DNA of 64,000 nucleotides from Bacillota bacterium (GCA_040757205.1 JBFLXL010000003.1:1-64000), one strand, 5' to 3'. Shown: positions 8,023 through 17,405, counted from the stretch's first letter. Notes: generated from the letters alone by a model not told the origin. Numbers and translations: made by a program.

Positions 8023-9060
8023 ATGAAGATGCGGCTCGAAGAGCAAACGCGGATCGCGCGCGGTGCGCACGACGCATTGGTATTCATCGCGTTCACCGCG
8101 CGCCGGAGCTTCCGGTTGGGAACGCTGCTGGTGGCGGTGTGCGTCTTTTCCTACTGGCTCGTCAGCCACTCACCGATCGATCCCGTGGACGCCTACGTCG
8201 ACGCCGACGTGATGCTGGTCGGCCCCGAGCAGCGGGCGGCCATTGCCGCATACTGGGGCCTGGACGACCCGCCGCTGCAAAGGTTTGCAAAATGGGCGGC
8301 GGCGGTTGCTCACGGCGACTTGGGCACCTCGATGATCTTTCGTCAGCCGGTGAGCGAGGTGCTTCTGGAGCGGTTCACCGCTTCACTGACGCTCATGGGA
8401 GCGGCCTGGTTGCTCTCCGGGTTGCTGGGGTTCGCCTTGGGCATTATTGCGGGTGCGCGGCAAGGTACCTGGATCGACCGCGTCATCTTGTGGTACTGCT
8501 ACACCCTGGCCTCGACCCCGCTGTTCTGGTTGGGCCTGTTGCTGTTGCTCGTTTTTGCGGTGTGGCTCGGCTGGGCCCCGGTGGGACTCGGGGTTCCCGT
8601 GGGCGTTTTGTCCGCGGAAGTGACGTGGGGCGACCGGCTGCGGCACCTGGTTTTGCCCGCGGTGACCCTGAGCATCCTGGGCGTGGCGGCCGTGGCCTTG
8701 CACACAAGACAAAAACTCGTAGAGGTGCTGGCCAGCGACTACGTGTTGTTCGCCAGGGCCAAGGGCGAGTCCGAACCGGCCATTCTGTGGCGGCACGGCG
8801 TCCGTAACGTGGCCCTGCCGGCCGTCACCCTGCAGTTTGCGAGTTTGAGCGAGTTGTTCGGCGGGGCCGTCCTTGTCGAGCAGGTGTTCGCCTACCCCGG
8901 TCTCGGGCAGGCCGTCGTCCAGGCGGGCTTGCGCGGGGACGTGCCGCTTTTGCTGGGCGCGGTCATGTTCGGCGCGGTGTTCGTGTTCGTGGGGAACCTG
9001 CTGGCGGACATCATCTACCGCTTCGTCGACCCCCGGATACGACTGGAGGGTTCGGTATGA
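8023..9060 (+). CDS. ABC transporter permease, DppB/NikB family
   Basis: A 345-aa membrane protein. It has the DppB-type layout: one TM helix near residue 30, a periplasmic segment starting SHSPIDPVDAY, then a five-helix core with the EAA-like cytoplasmic loop (LFARAKGESEPAILWRHGVRN). It forms the importer channel with the next gene, whose ATG overlaps its stop codon (ATGA). Confidence 0.88.
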   Translation: MKMRLEEQTRIARGAHDALVFIAFTARRSFRLGTLLVAVCVFSYWLVSHSPIDPVDAYVDADVMLVGPEQRAAIAAYWGLDDPPLQRFAKWAAAVAHGDLGTSMIFRQPVSEVLLERFTASLTLMGAAWLLSGLLGFALGIIAGARQGTWIDRVILWYCYTLASTPLFWLGLLLLLVFAVWLGWAPVGLGVPVGVLSAEVTWGDRLRHLVLPAVTLSILGVAAVALHTRQKLVEVLASDYVLFARAKGESEPAILWRHGVRNVALPAVTLQFASLSELFGGAVLVEQVFAYPGLGQAVVQAGLRGDVPLLLGAVMFGAVFVFVGNLLADIIYRFVDPRIRLEGSV

Positions 9061-9929
9061 GCAGTGCGGATGCCGCGGCCGTCAAGCACTCCCGCGCCGG
9101 CCGCCTGCCGGGGCTTAACCGCCGGCAGCGGACGTTGGTGGTCATTGTCCTTTCGGCCGCCTTGTTGCTGGGCGTGGTGGCCGGAGGGGTGCTGCGCGGC
9201 GACGAGATGCTCGGCACAAACTTGGACCAGCGGAACCTGGCGCCTTCTCTGGCGCATCCGTTCGGTACGGACTGGCTCGGGCGGGACATGCTGACCCGCA
9301 CGCTGCAGGGACTCACCTTGAGCCTGGTAGTCGGCGTCCTGGCCTCCGCCGTAAGCGTGCTGATCGCCGTCACCCTCGGGATGGCCGCCGCTACTTTGGG
9401 CCGCATCGTCGACGGCGCCGTCACCTGGCTCGTCGATCTATTCTTGAGCAAGCCTCATCTATTAGTGTTGATTCTCATTGCTCTTGCATTCGGCGGCGGG
9501 GCCACGGGCGTGATTCTCGCGGTCGCCCTTACCCATTGGCCGAGCCTGACGCGGGTCATCAGAGCCGAAGTGCTGCAACTGCGCACCGCCGAGTTCGTCC
9601 AGGTCTCGCGCCGGCTGGGCCGGAGCCGCTGGTGGATCGCCCGGCGACACCTGCTGCCGCACGTGGCGCCGCAGATCCTCGTGGGATTCGTATTGCTGTT
9701 TCCACACGCCATCCTGCACGAGGCGGGGATCACGTTCCTGGGTTTCGGGTTTTCACCCCAGCAGCCGGCGGTCGGCGTTATCCTGTCGGAAGCGATGCGG
9801 TATCTTCAGGCCGGGTGCTGGTGGTTGGCCCTGTTTCCGGGCCTGGCCCTGCTGATTATGGTGCGCGCCTTCCACATTCTCGGCGACAATCTGCGCGCCC
9901 TGGCCGACCCGCGCACCGCGCACGAGTAA
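9057..9929 (+). CDS. ABC transporter permease, DppC/NikC family
   Basis: A 290-aa permease with the DppC-type signature: LGTNLDQRNLAPSLAHPFGTDWLGRDMLTRTLQG after the first TM helix, then the EAA loop EFVQVSRRLGRSRWWIARRHLLPH and GITFLGFGF. The start overlaps the previous stop by 4 nt. A 30-bp direct repeat lies between its end and the next gene. Confidence 0.88.
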   Translation: MSSADAAAVKHSRAGRLPGLNRRQRTLVVIVLSAALLLGVVAGGVLRGDEMLGTNLDQRNLAPSLAHPFGTDWLGRDMLTRTLQGLTLSLVVGVLASAVSVLIAVTLGMAAATLGRIVDGAVTWLVDLFLSKPHLLVLILIALAFGGGATGVILAVALTHWPSLTRVIRAEVLQLRTAEFVQVSRRLGRSRWWIARRHLLPHVAPQILVGFVLLFPHAILHEAGITFLGFGFSPQQPAVGVILSEAMRYLQAGCWWLALFPGLALLIMVRAFHILGDNLRALADPRTAHE

Positions 9930-9936
9930 CAAGCGA

Positions 9937-10031
9937 GAGGTGCTACGATGATTACCCACAAAGCTCGGCGACCGCCGCCCCCAAGGTGCGGTCCATACCC
10001 GGAGGTGCTACAATGATTATCCACAAAGCTC
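9937..10031 (+). repeat. Duplicated translation-initiation region before the first ATPase gene
   Basis: A 30-bp block with ribosome-binding site, ATG and first codons occurs at 9937-9966 and 10002-10031 with only two differences (GAGGTGCTAC, R, ATGATTA, Y, CCACAAAGCTC). The first ATG (9948) opens a 22-codon frame whose TGA overlaps the ATG of the real gene at 10013, so the upstream copy could serve as a coupled leader peptide. Confidence 0.75.
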
Positions 10032-10966
10032 CCGAATTTCAGCCGGTTCTGGAGGTTCGAGACCTTTCGGTGTCGTTTGAACAATATGATGCCCGCGGTC
10101 TCCAAAAGATAACCTTAAGGCCGGTCACCGGCTTAAGCCTCACGGTCCGCTCCGGCGAGGTCCTGGCGGTGGTGGGCGGGAGCGGTGCGGGCAAAAGCCT
10201 GCTGGCCCACGCCATCCTCGGCATCTTGCCGGGCAACGCCCGGGTGACCGGAACCATGCGCTATGCGGACGACGACCTCACGCCCGAACGCCAGGTGGCG
10301 CTGCGCGGGAGGGATATCGCGCTGGTGCCGCAGTCGGTGAGTTTTCTCAGCCCGCTTTGGCGGGTGGGGGGGCAGGTGCGTTCGGCGGCGCCCGACGGAA
10401 ACGCGCCCGCCGCCCAGCGGGCGGTATTTGCGCGGTACCGCCTGGCGCCCGAGGTCGAAAGGCTGTACCCTTTCCAGCTCTCGGGCGGGATGGCCCGCCG
10501 GGTGCTCGTTTCCACCGCTACGATCAGCGGCGCCGCGCTGATCATCGCCGATGAGCCGACGCCGGGGCTGGATCCGGCGGCGGTGGCCGAAGCGCTGGGC
10601 CACCTGCGCGAACTGGCCGGAGAAGGTAGGGCGGTGATGCTCATCACCCACGACATAGAGGGGGCGCTCACGGTCGCCGACCGCGTCGCCGTCCTGTATG
10701 CGGGCGCCACCGTGGAAATTGCTGCTGCGGCGGACTTCGCCGGTGACGGCCGGGCTCTGCGCCACCCGTACAGCAGCGCCCTCTGGCGCGCGCTGCCGCA
10801 AAACGGCTTTGTCGTGACGCCCGGCGCCCAACCGACTCCGGATCAACTGCCGCCCGGGTGTCTCTATGCGCCGCGCTGTTCCGGGTCCACACCCGATTGC
10901 ACCGCCGCGCGGCCCGAGTTCCGGGCGCTGCGCGGCGGGATGGTGAGGTGCTTCCATGCCGCTTGA
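10013..10966 (+). CDS. ABC transporter ATP-binding protein, DppD/NikD family
   Basis: A 317-aa ATPase: Walker A GGSGAGKS, Q-loop VPQSV, signature LSGGMARR, Walker B ALIIADEPT, H-loop LITHD, and the C-terminal Cys-bearing extension PPGCLYAPRCSGSTPDC typical of oligopeptide/nickel ATPases. The chosen start has GGAGGTG 5 nt upstream. Its end overlaps the next gene by 11 nt. Confidence 0.9.
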   Translation: MIIHKAPEFQPVLEVRDLSVSFEQYDARGLQKITLRPVTGLSLTVRSGEVLAVVGGSGAGKSLLAHAILGILPGNARVTGTMRYADDDLTPERQVALRGRDIALVPQSVSFLSPLWRVGGQVRSAAPDGNAPAAQRAVFARYRLAPEVERLYPFQLSGGMARRVLVSTATISGAALIIADEPTPGLDPAAVAEALGHLRELAGEGRAVMLITHDIEGALTVADRVAVLYAGATVEIAAAADFAGDGRALRHPYSSALWRALPQNGFVVTPGAQPTPDQLPPGCLYAPRCSGSTPDCTAARPEFRALRGGMVRCFHAA

Positions 10967-11579
10967 AGCACGGGGAATAGGCTTCCGTTACCGGCGCGGT
11001 CCGTGGGTTCTGCGGGGCGTGGATTTGGCGGTCGAGCCCGGCGAACTCGTCGGCCTTGCCGGCCCGAGCGGGATGGGCAAGACCACGCTGGCCCGCCTCC
11101 TTGCCGGGTATGAACGCCCGCTCGAAGGTACCGTCCAACTGGACGGGGCTCCCTTGCCCGCCACCGGATACAACCCCGTCCAGCTGGTGTTCCAACACCC
11201 TGAAAAGGCGGTCAACCCGCGTTGGCGCATGCGGGACACCCTCACCGAGGGTTGGGAACCCCTTCCGGAGCTGCTTGCGGCGCTCGGCATCGAGCCGGGG
11301 TGGTTCAACCGGTGGCCGAATGAGCTTTCCGCGGGAGAACTGCAGCGGTTTTGCCTGGCGCGGGCCCTCGGGCCACGGACCCGCTACCTGATTGCCGACG
11401 AGATAACCACCATGCTCGATGCCGTCACCCAGGCACAGATCTGGCACGTGGTGCTTGGCCTGGTGCGGGAACGGAATCTCGGCGTGCTGGTGATAAGCCA
11501 CGACCGGCCGCTGATAGAACATCTGTGCCACCGGACAGTGGACCTGAAATCTCGCCCTGTTCTTCCCGCCACATGGTGA
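10956..11579 (+). CDS. ABC transporter ATP-binding protein, DppF/NikE family
   Basis: A 207-aa ATPase: Walker A GPSGMGKT, Q-loop VFQHPEKAVNPRW, signature LSAGELQR, Walker B YLIADEIT, H-loop VISHD. At 207 aa it is short for the family and lacks the C-terminal oligopeptide-type extension, as nickel NikE-type partners often do. In Walker B the usual P of DEPT is I. It is the last gene of the importer operon. Confidence 0.88.
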   Translation: MPLEARGIGFRYRRGPWVLRGVDLAVEPGELVGLAGPSGMGKTTLARLLAGYERPLEGTVQLDGAPLPATGYNPVQLVFQHPEKAVNPRWRMRDTLTEGWEPLPELLAALGIEPGWFNRWPNELSAGELQRFCLARALGPRTRYLIADEITTMLDAVTQAQIWHVVLGLVRERNLGVLVISHDRPLIEHLCHRTVDLKSRPVLPATW

Positions 11580-11686
11580 AACGCGCCTTGTTGCGCGCCC
11601 AAGGTCTTCTATGGCGCGCCGCCCCGAATAATTCCATAATTCCATGGTCAGAATAACTAAAGGCTTTCGGAAGGAGGTGGAGCATT

Positions 11687-11839
11687 ATGCCCGATATCAA
11701 GTGCAGCGTTGCCGAATGTCACTACAACCGAAACGTCATGTGTAGCGCATCGATGATTCAGGTGGCCCGTGACGCACAGCTCAGTAACGCCAAGAACTCC
11801 GATCAAACCAAGTGTGAGACCTTTAAACCGAAAAGCTGA
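11687..11839 (+). CDS. DUF1540 small Cys protein
   Basis: A 50-aa protein not long enough for most gene callers. It has the DUF1540 pattern: IKCSVAECHYNRNVMCSA, then the second half ending SDQTKCETF. Four cysteines (C6, C11, C19, C43) are placed as in the family, which is common in spore formers and probably binds metal. An ideal AAGGAGGTGG site lies 6 nt before the ATG. Confidence 0.88.
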   Translation: MPDIKCSVAECHYNRNVMCSASMIQVARDAQLSNAKNSDQTKCETFKPKS

Positions 11840-11919
11840 GCACAGGAGAAGCCGATTGGAGAAGCCGACCCGCACCGGGCCGGCTTCTCCCACTTCTTCC
11901 ACTCCTCCCGCCCCTTCGA

Positions 11920-11952
11920 GCGAAAAAAGGGGGACTGTCCCCTTTTTCTCGC
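11920..11952. repeat. REP-like palindrome, copy C
   Basis: GCGAAAAAAGGGGGAC, T, and the complementary arm ending CTCGC. It lies between DUF1540 and the marR promoter and probably ends transcription from both sides. Confidence 0.8.
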
Positions 11953-11992
11953 CGGCGGGCGGCGGCCAAGCGCCGCAGGCCGCCAAAAAATT

Positions 11993-12039
11993 TTGCTTGC
12001 CAGACTAGAACGCCTGTGTTATTGTTTGATTATCAAACA
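11993..12039 (+). promoter_or_regulatory. marR promoter with perfect 17-bp operator
   Basis: TTGCTT (11993-11998), an 18-bp spacer and TGTTAT (12017-12022) are followed at once by TGTTTGATTATCAAACA (12023-12039), a perfect palindrome centred on one T. This is the size and symmetry of a MarR-type operator, so autoregulation of the marR-ATPase unit is likely. Confidence 0.75.
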
Positions 12040-12070
12040 GTATCAATATCCAACGAAAGGGGGGTGGTCT

Positions 12071-12502
12071 ATGGAGCCGACCGAGAAAATTCTGGAAGAG
12101 TTGACGGACGAGTTGGTGCTCTTTTTCAACGGTTTTGCCTCGTGGGAAAGCTCGGTGATCCGGGCCGGCGACCTGACGGTTTCAGAGGCGCACGCCATCG
12201 AGGTTTTGGGCCAGCACGGCAAAATGAATATGAAAAGCCTGGCGCAAAAGCTGGGGGTGACCACCGGAACCACCACCGTTACGGTGGACAGGCTGGAGAA
12301 AAAGGATTACGCGCGGCGCGAAACAATCAAGGAAGACCGGCGGGTCAACCTGATCGTCTTAACCAAGAAGGGGGAGGATGCTTATCAGGAACACCACCAA
12401 TACCACCGGCACCTAACCGAACAAATGGCCGCCGACCTTTCCGAGGACGAAATCGGGCAATTCCTGGCCGTCCTCAAGAAGATCAATTCCGGAACCTTTT
12501 AA
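12071..12502 (+). CDS. MarR family transcriptional regulator
   Basis: A 143-aa winged-helix repressor. The recognition region reads MNMKSLAQKLGVTTGTTTVTVDRLEKKDYARRE (residues about 56-88), followed by the wing DRRVNLIVLTKKG. The ATG at 12071 follows a GAAAGGGGGG site. It lies 29 bp upstream of a P1B metal ATPase and downstream of a palindromic operator, so it probably controls itself and the ATPase in response to a metal or oxidant. It has a single Cys-free core, so direct metal sensing by Cys is not visible. Confidence 0.85.
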   Translation: MEPTEKILEELTDELVLFFNGFASWESSVIRAGDLTVSEAHAIEVLGQHGKMNMKSLAQKLGVTTGTTTVTVDRLEKKDYARRETIKEDRRVNLIVLTKKGEDAYQEHHQYHRHLTEQMAADLSEDEIGQFLAVLKKINSGTF

Positions 12503-12531
12503 CTTTACTCGCAAAGGAGTGTGCCGGCAGG

Positions 12532-14481
12532 GTGATCGGCAGATATAAAGACAGTAAGTATACTGCAGGCTGCGGTTGCAAACGCCATTCTTCACCGGTG
12601 ATCGGCAAATATAAAGACGGTAAGTACCGCGAATTGCTGCGCATGCACGAATTCTACCGGGTTCTTTCGGGGGCTTTGCTGATCGCGGCCGGTTATTTTC
12701 TTGGCGGAAACGGCTACCCCGTTCCGGCGGACCTGTCGTTGCTGCTGGCCGTGGCCGTCCTGGGAGGGCCGATCATTCTCGGTGCTGTCCGGGGGCTTTT
12801 GAACAAGGAACTCAACGTGGACGAGCTGGTCAGCCTGGCCATCATCGCCGCGGTGTTCATCGGCGACTATTTGGAGGCGGCAGTGGTGGCGTTGATCATG
12901 ACTCTGGGCGCGTTGTTGGAAGAGTATGCGGCGCAAAAGTCCCGTTCCGCCATCAACGCCCTCGTCCAGCTCAGCCCCGAAAAAGCCGTGGTCATACGCG
13001 ACGGAGCCGAGGTCTCGGTCCCGGTGGAGGAAATCCAGCCGGGCGACACCGTTCTTATTCGTTCCGGGGAAAAGGTGCCGGTGGACGGTAAAGTCACGCG
13101 AGGCCACGCCACCTTCAACGAATCATCCCTTACCGGGGAGAGCCTGCCCGTGGAGAAAGCGGCGGGAGACATGGTCTTTGCCGGTTCGGTCAGCTACGCG
13201 GGCATGGTCGTGGTCCAAACCCTCAAAACAGGCGCGGCCACCACTCTGGGGAAGCTGACCGAACTGGTGCAGGAGGCGGAAAGCCAGAAAGCGCCGATTC
13301 TCAGAGCCATAGACCGTTATGCCAAGTATTTCACCCCGGTCATCATCGGCTTGAGCGTCGCCGTGTACCTGTTCACCGGGGACCTCCACCGGGCGATTAC
13401 GGTACTGATCGTCGGCTGTCCCTGCGCCTTCATCCTGGCCGCGCCCACGGCGGTCGTGGCGGCGCTGGGTAACGCCTCCCGCAACGGCATCCTCATCAAA
13501 GGCGGTGCTTTCCTGGAGCGGGCGGCCCAGGTCGACGCGCTGGTCTTCGACAAGACCGGCACCCTCACGACCGGGAAGCCCGTAGTGACCAGGATAGTCC
13601 CGCTTGGCGGCGCTTCGGAAAACCGGGTGTTGGCCGCGGCGGCCGCGGTGGAGAAGTACTCCGAACATCCCCTGGGCCGGGCGATTGTGGATACGGCCGG
13701 ACGAAGGGGATTGGCGCCGGAGGAACCCGAGCGGTTCAAAAGCGCCCCTGGAATCGGCGTGGAGGCCCTGGTCGGCGGCCGCCGGGTCTTTGTGGGTGGT
13801 TTCGGGCCCGGAGAAGCCGCGGCGGAGGCCGAAGGACTTGCCGGGCTGAAGCCACCGAGGGGAATAAAGGCGCTGGTGGTTAAAGAAGACGGCCTGCCCG
13901 TCGGTGTGATTTACCTGCAGGACGTGCTGCGTCCGGAAGTCCCCGCCGTGGTCGAATCTCTCCGGGATGCGGGCATCAAAAGAGTGCCGATGCTGACCGG
14001 GGACGACGAGGCGGTGGCGGCGCACCTGGCTGCGGCCGGCGGCATCGGGGAATACCGGGCCGGGCTCCTTCCGGAGCATAAGCTGGAACAGATCAAGAAA
14101 TATCAGCGCCGGGGCCACACGGTGGCCTATGTCGGTGACGGGATCAACGATGCTCCGGCTTTGGCCGCGGCCGATATCGGCATCGCCATGGGGGCGATGG
14201 GGACGGACGTGGCTATCGAAGCGGCGGACATCGCGCTCTTAAACGACGACCTTACCAGGCTGCCGTACCTTTTGCGCCTGGCCGGGGCCACAATGAACAC
14301 CATCAACCTTAACGTTGTCTTTGCCGTCGGCTTCAACGTCCTGGCGTTGGTTCTGTCCGGCGCAGGCTTCTTGACCCCGATCATGGGGGCGGTGGCCCAC
14401 AACATCGGGTCCGTGCTGGTGATATTGAACTCGGTCCGTCTCATCGCCTTCCGGCCCGGGCGGGGCTTTGCCGCCACATAA
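12532..14481 (+). CDS. Heavy-metal P1B-type ATPase
   Basis: A 649-aa metal pump. The CPC membrane motif (VGCPCAFILAAP), phosphorylation loop DKTGTLTTGKP, TGES (LTGESLPVEK), HP in SEHPLGRA, and GDGINDAPAL are all present. The last TM pair has AHNIGSVLVILNS, closest to Zn/Cd/Pb-type or unassigned pumps. There is no N-terminal HMA domain. Instead the first 40 residues hold a short tandem repeat (VIGRYKDSKY, then VIGKYKDGKY, 22 residues apart) with a CGCKRH cluster. Start GTG 12532 follows GGAG by 12 nt; GTG 12598 in the second repeat is an alternative. Confidence 0.88.
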   Translation: MIGRYKDSKYTAGCGCKRHSSPVIGKYKDGKYRELLRMHEFYRVLSGALLIAAGYFLGGNGYPVPADLSLLLAVAVLGGPIILGAVRGLLNKELNVDELVSLAIIAAVFIGDYLEAAVVALIMTLGALLEEYAAQKSRSAINALVQLSPEKAVVIRDGAEVSVPVEEIQPGDTVLIRSGEKVPVDGKVTRGHATFNESSLTGESLPVEKAAGDMVFAGSVSYAGMVVVQTLKTGAATTLGKLTELVQEAESQKAPILRAIDRYAKYFTPVIIGLSVAVYLFTGDLHRAITVLIVGCPCAFILAAPTAVVAALGNASRNGILIKGGAFLERAAQVDALVFDKTGTLTTGKPVVTRIVPLGGASENRVLAAAAAVEKYSEHPLGRAIVDTAGRRGLAPEEPERFKSAPGIGVEALVGGRRVFVGGFGPGEAAAEAEGLAGLKPPRGIKALVVKEDGLPVGVIYLQDVLRPEVPAVVESLRDAGIKRVPMLTGDDEAVAAHLAAAGGIGEYRAGLLPEHKLEQIKKYQRRGHTVAYVGDGINDAPALAAADIGIAMGAMGTDVAIEAADIALLNDDLTRLPYLLRLAGATMNTINLNVVFAVGFNVLALVLSGAGFLTPIMGAVAHNIGSVLVILNSVRLIAFRPGRGFAAT

Positions 14482-17262
14482 TTATTCGGCTAATCGGCCG
14501 CTTTTCAGGCGGCGGCGCACCAGTTTTTCCAGTTCAACGGCCAGGAAGCCGGGCGTAGCCGCCAGTGCGATGTACACCCACCATTCGGCCGGGAAAGGCA
14601 GCGTTCGGAACGGACTGAAGCCGAAGAGCGGTTTGCTGTAGACAATCAATAACTGCAGCCCCAGTGTAAACGACGCCCCCGCCAGGAGCCAGCGATTCGA
14701 AAACGGACTCATGGTGAAGGCCGAGGCGGTGACCCACCGTGCGGTGCCCAGGTAGGCCAACTGCACCATCACGATGGTGGTGAAAGCCACCGTCTGGGCC
14801 TGGGCGAGCACGGTGCCGGAGGGGTGGCCGCCGGCACCGTTCACGTACAGCAGGAACATGGTGAGCGCGGCACCCGCCGAAACCACCGACACGATGGCCA
14901 CCTTCAAGATGAACAACCGGTTGACCAGCGCGGCCGCCGGGTCCCGCGGCGGGCGGTCCAAAATACGCCGCTCCTTCGGCTCGTGGCTCAGCGGGATGGC
15001 GCAGGCCACGGCCATGACCAGATTCACCCAAAGGATCTGGATCGGCTCCACCGGCAGGCGCAGGGCAAACACCGGCACCAGCGGCGCCAGCAGCACCGCG
15101 CCCAGCACCGCCAGTCCCTGCCCGCCGTTGGTGGGGAGCAGGAACAAAATCACCTTCCAGATGTTGTTGAAGGTATGCCGTCCCTCTTCTACGGCCCGCA
15201 CGATGCTGGCGAAGTTGTCGTCGGCCAGCACCATGTCCGACGCCTCCTTGGACACCTGGGTGCCGGTGATACCCATGGCGATGCCGATGTCGGCGGCCGA
15301 CAGCGCCGGGGCATCGTTCACCCCGTCTCCGGTGACCGCCACCACGTGGCCACGCCGCTTGAGCTGCTGCACGATCCGGTACTTGTGCTCCGGGGCCGCC
15401 CGGGCATACACCGAGACCGATTCGGTCACCGCGTAGAGTTGATCGTCGCTCATGACCTCAATTTCCGATCCGGTCACCGTGCGCTCCTCGCCCAACCCGA
15501 TCTGCAACTGAGTGGCGATGGCCCTGGCGGTATGGGCGTGGTCGCCGGTGATCATCACCACCCGGATCCCGGCCCGGAGACAATCCTTCACCGCCGCCGC
15601 CGCTTCCTCCCGGGGCGGGTCGATCATTCCTTGCAGCCCCAAAAAAACCATTCCGGTGAGGTCGTCGGTAGTGATGGACGTCACGTGGCCCGGAACGTAC
15701 TTTTGAGCCATGCCCAAGACCCGCATCGCGTCGGCCGCCATGTTGTCCGCCTCGGCGACGATCCGCCGTGCGGCGAGGTCGGTGGTGATGCCGTCCTCCA
15801 ATTGGCTGGCGCACATCGCCACCACCCGCTCGGGTGAACCCTTGACGTAGATTATGTTCTCCCGGGAGCTTGCGCGCACCAACACGGCCATATACTGCAG
15901 TTCCGAATCGAACGGAATCTCGTCCAGGCGCTCGTCCCGGCCGTTGATGCCCGCCTTGAGGGCGGCGACCACCAAGGCGCCTTCGGTGGGGTCGCCGGTA
16001 ATGCCGTACGCGCCGTTGCCGCTATTGGCGGCGTTGCCGCCGCCGCCTTCGGCGCCTGGTTGGTTGAGGATGGCGTTGTTGCACAGGTAGCCGGCGCGCA
16101 AGGTCGCGAACAGATCCGGTGCTTGTTTTTCGGGCCACGCGATCAGGTTTTCGTCTTCGTCCTTAAACTCGCCCCGCGGTTCGTAACCCACGCCGGTGAT
16201 CACGTAGCTCCGGCCGCCGGCGAACACCTCGCGCACCGTCATCTCGTTCCTGGTCAGTGTCCCGGTCTTGTCGGAACAAATGACCGTGGCGCAGCCCAGG
16301 GTTTCCACGGCGGGCAGGCGCCGAATCAAGGCGTTGCGGCGCGCCATGGCCGTCACTCCCAGCGAGAAGGCGGCGATCAGGGCCGCCGGCAGACCTTCGG
16401 GCACCATGGCCACCACCATGCCCACCGAGGCCAGGAAGATGTACCCGAGTTCGTAACCCAGATGCAGCCCCAGGGCGAAGTTCACGGCGCTGAGCGCGAA
16501 GATGCCGATCATGATCGCCTTAGTGAACTCGCCGATCTTTTTCAAAATAGGCGGGGTGGACTTCTGCGTACCGGTAATGAGGCCCGAAATCTTTCCCATC
16601 TCGGTGCGCGGGCCGGTGGCCGTCACCACCCCGCGCCCCACGCCCCGAGCCACGAAAGTGCCGCTGAAGGCCATGTTCCGCTGATCGCCCAGCGGCAGGC
16701 GCCCGTGGTGGTCATGTGGTTCGAAGCGCTTGCCGGTGGGCACCGACTCCCCGGTCAGCAGGGCCTCGTCCAGCGCCAGGTTCTTGCCGGCGATCAGGCG
16801 CAGATCGGCGGGCACGCGGTCACCGGCCTCCAGCAGCACCACGTCGCCGGGCACCAAGTCACGGGTGGCCGTCGTCCGCGCCTCGCCGTTACGCAGCACC
16901 CGGCACTGAGGGACCATCATCCGCCGCAGGGCGCCGATCGCCCCCTCGGCCTTGCCCTCCTGGATAAAGCCGATGATCGCCGTGGCCAGCACCACCGCCA
17001 GGATCACCCAGGAATCCAGGTGCTTGCCCAGCCCAAACGCCACCACCGCGGCCACCATGAGCACGTAGAGCAGCGGGTTGTGGAACTGCAGCAGGAAGCG
17101 GGCCAGCGGGCCGCGTGCCCTGAGTTCCAGTTCGTTCGGCCCGTACGCTTGCAGGCGCCGGGAGACCTCACCCGGCGTCAGCCCCTCTTCGGTGGTTTTC
17201 AATTCGGCCAGCGCCTCCTCGACGGAGAGCGCGTAATACCGCACTTGCTGGTCATCAACCAT
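14482..17262 (-). CDS. P2-type cation-transporting ATPase (Ca2+ type)
   Basis: A 926-aa pump with the N-terminal cation ATPase domain, TGES (LLTGESVPTGKR), VPEGLPAALIAAFSLG in M4, DKTGTLTRNEMTV, GDGVNDAPALSAADIG and the C-terminal six-helix module. The M4 motif fits SERCA/PMA1-type Ca2+ pumps. The start is set at 17262 (MVDDQQ) because an AAGGGGTG site lies 8 nt before it; a GTG at 17271 has none. It converges on the metal ATPase with no gap: the two stop codons are adjacent. Confidence 0.9.
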   Translation of the reverse strand: MVDDQQVRYYALSVEEALAELKTTEEGLTPGEVSRRLQAYGPNELELRARGPLARFLLQFHNPLLYVLMVAAVVAFGLGKHLDSWVILAVVLATAIIGFIQEGKAEGAIGALRRMMVPQCRVLRNGEARTTATRDLVPGDVVLLEAGDRVPADLRLIAGKNLALDEALLTGESVPTGKRFEPHDHHGRLPLGDQRNMAFSGTFVARGVGRGVVTATGPRTEMGKISGLITGTQKSTPPILKKIGEFTKAIMIGIFALSAVNFALGLHLGYELGYIFLASVGMVVAMVPEGLPAALIAAFSLGVTAMARRNALIRRLPAVETLGCATVICSDKTGTLTRNEMTVREVFAGGRSYVITGVGYEPRGEFKDEDENLIAWPEKQAPDLFATLRAGYLCNNAILNQPGAEGGGGNAANSGNGAYGITGDPTEGALVVAALKAGINGRDERLDEIPFDSELQYMAVLVRASSRENIIYVKGSPERVVAMCASQLEDGITTDLAARRIVAEADNMAADAMRVLGMAQKYVPGHVTSITTDDLTGMVFLGLQGMIDPPREEAAAAVKDCLRAGIRVVMITGDHAHTARAIATQLQIGLGEERTVTGSEIEVMSDDQLYAVTESVSVYARAAPEHKYRIVQQLKRRGHVVAVTGDGVNDAPALSAADIGIAMGITGTQVSKEASDMVLADDNFASIVRAVEEGRHTFNNIWKVILFLLPTNGGQGLAVLGAVLLAPLVPVFALRLPVEPIQILWVNLVMAVACAIPLSHEPKERRILDRPPRDPAAALVNRLFILKVAIVSVVSAGAALTMFLLYVNGAGGHPSGTVLAQAQTVAFTTIVMVQLAYLGTARWVTASAFTMSPFSNRWLLAGASFTLGLQLLIVYSKPLFGFSPFRTLPFPAEWWVYIALAATPGFLAVELEKLVRRRLKSGRLAE

Positions 17263-17308
17263 CCCGAACACCCCTTGATCAAGTTGATTCTAGTAATAAA
17301 AATAGCTA

Positions 17309-17364
17309 TTGACAACCCCGCGAAGGCAGGCATATTATTACAATAAAACATTAGGCGCATCTAA
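17309..17364 (+). promoter_or_regulatory. Promoter upstream of HD-GYP gene with TTA-N8-TAA element
   Basis: TTGACA (17309-17314), an 18-bp spacer and TATTAT (17333-17338), then TTAGGCGCATCTAA (17351-17364) 12 nt downstream. The same layout is found at the feo, DUF2325 and 18.4-kb promoters. It fires away from the divergent cation ATPase. Confidence 0.7.
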
Positions 17365-17405
17365 TCATATAAGTCATGCTTAACAAGGACTGCCGCGGAG
17401 GAATA

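Noticed and set aside
12016-12531. Upstream part of the long frame in front of the metal ATPase
   Set aside because: It overlaps marR in another frame and reads as Arg/Gly-rich shadow; the ATPase begins near 12532.
16060-17346. 428-aa open frame opposite the cation ATPase
   Set aside because: Antisense shadow; composition typical of reversed high-GC coding sequence.
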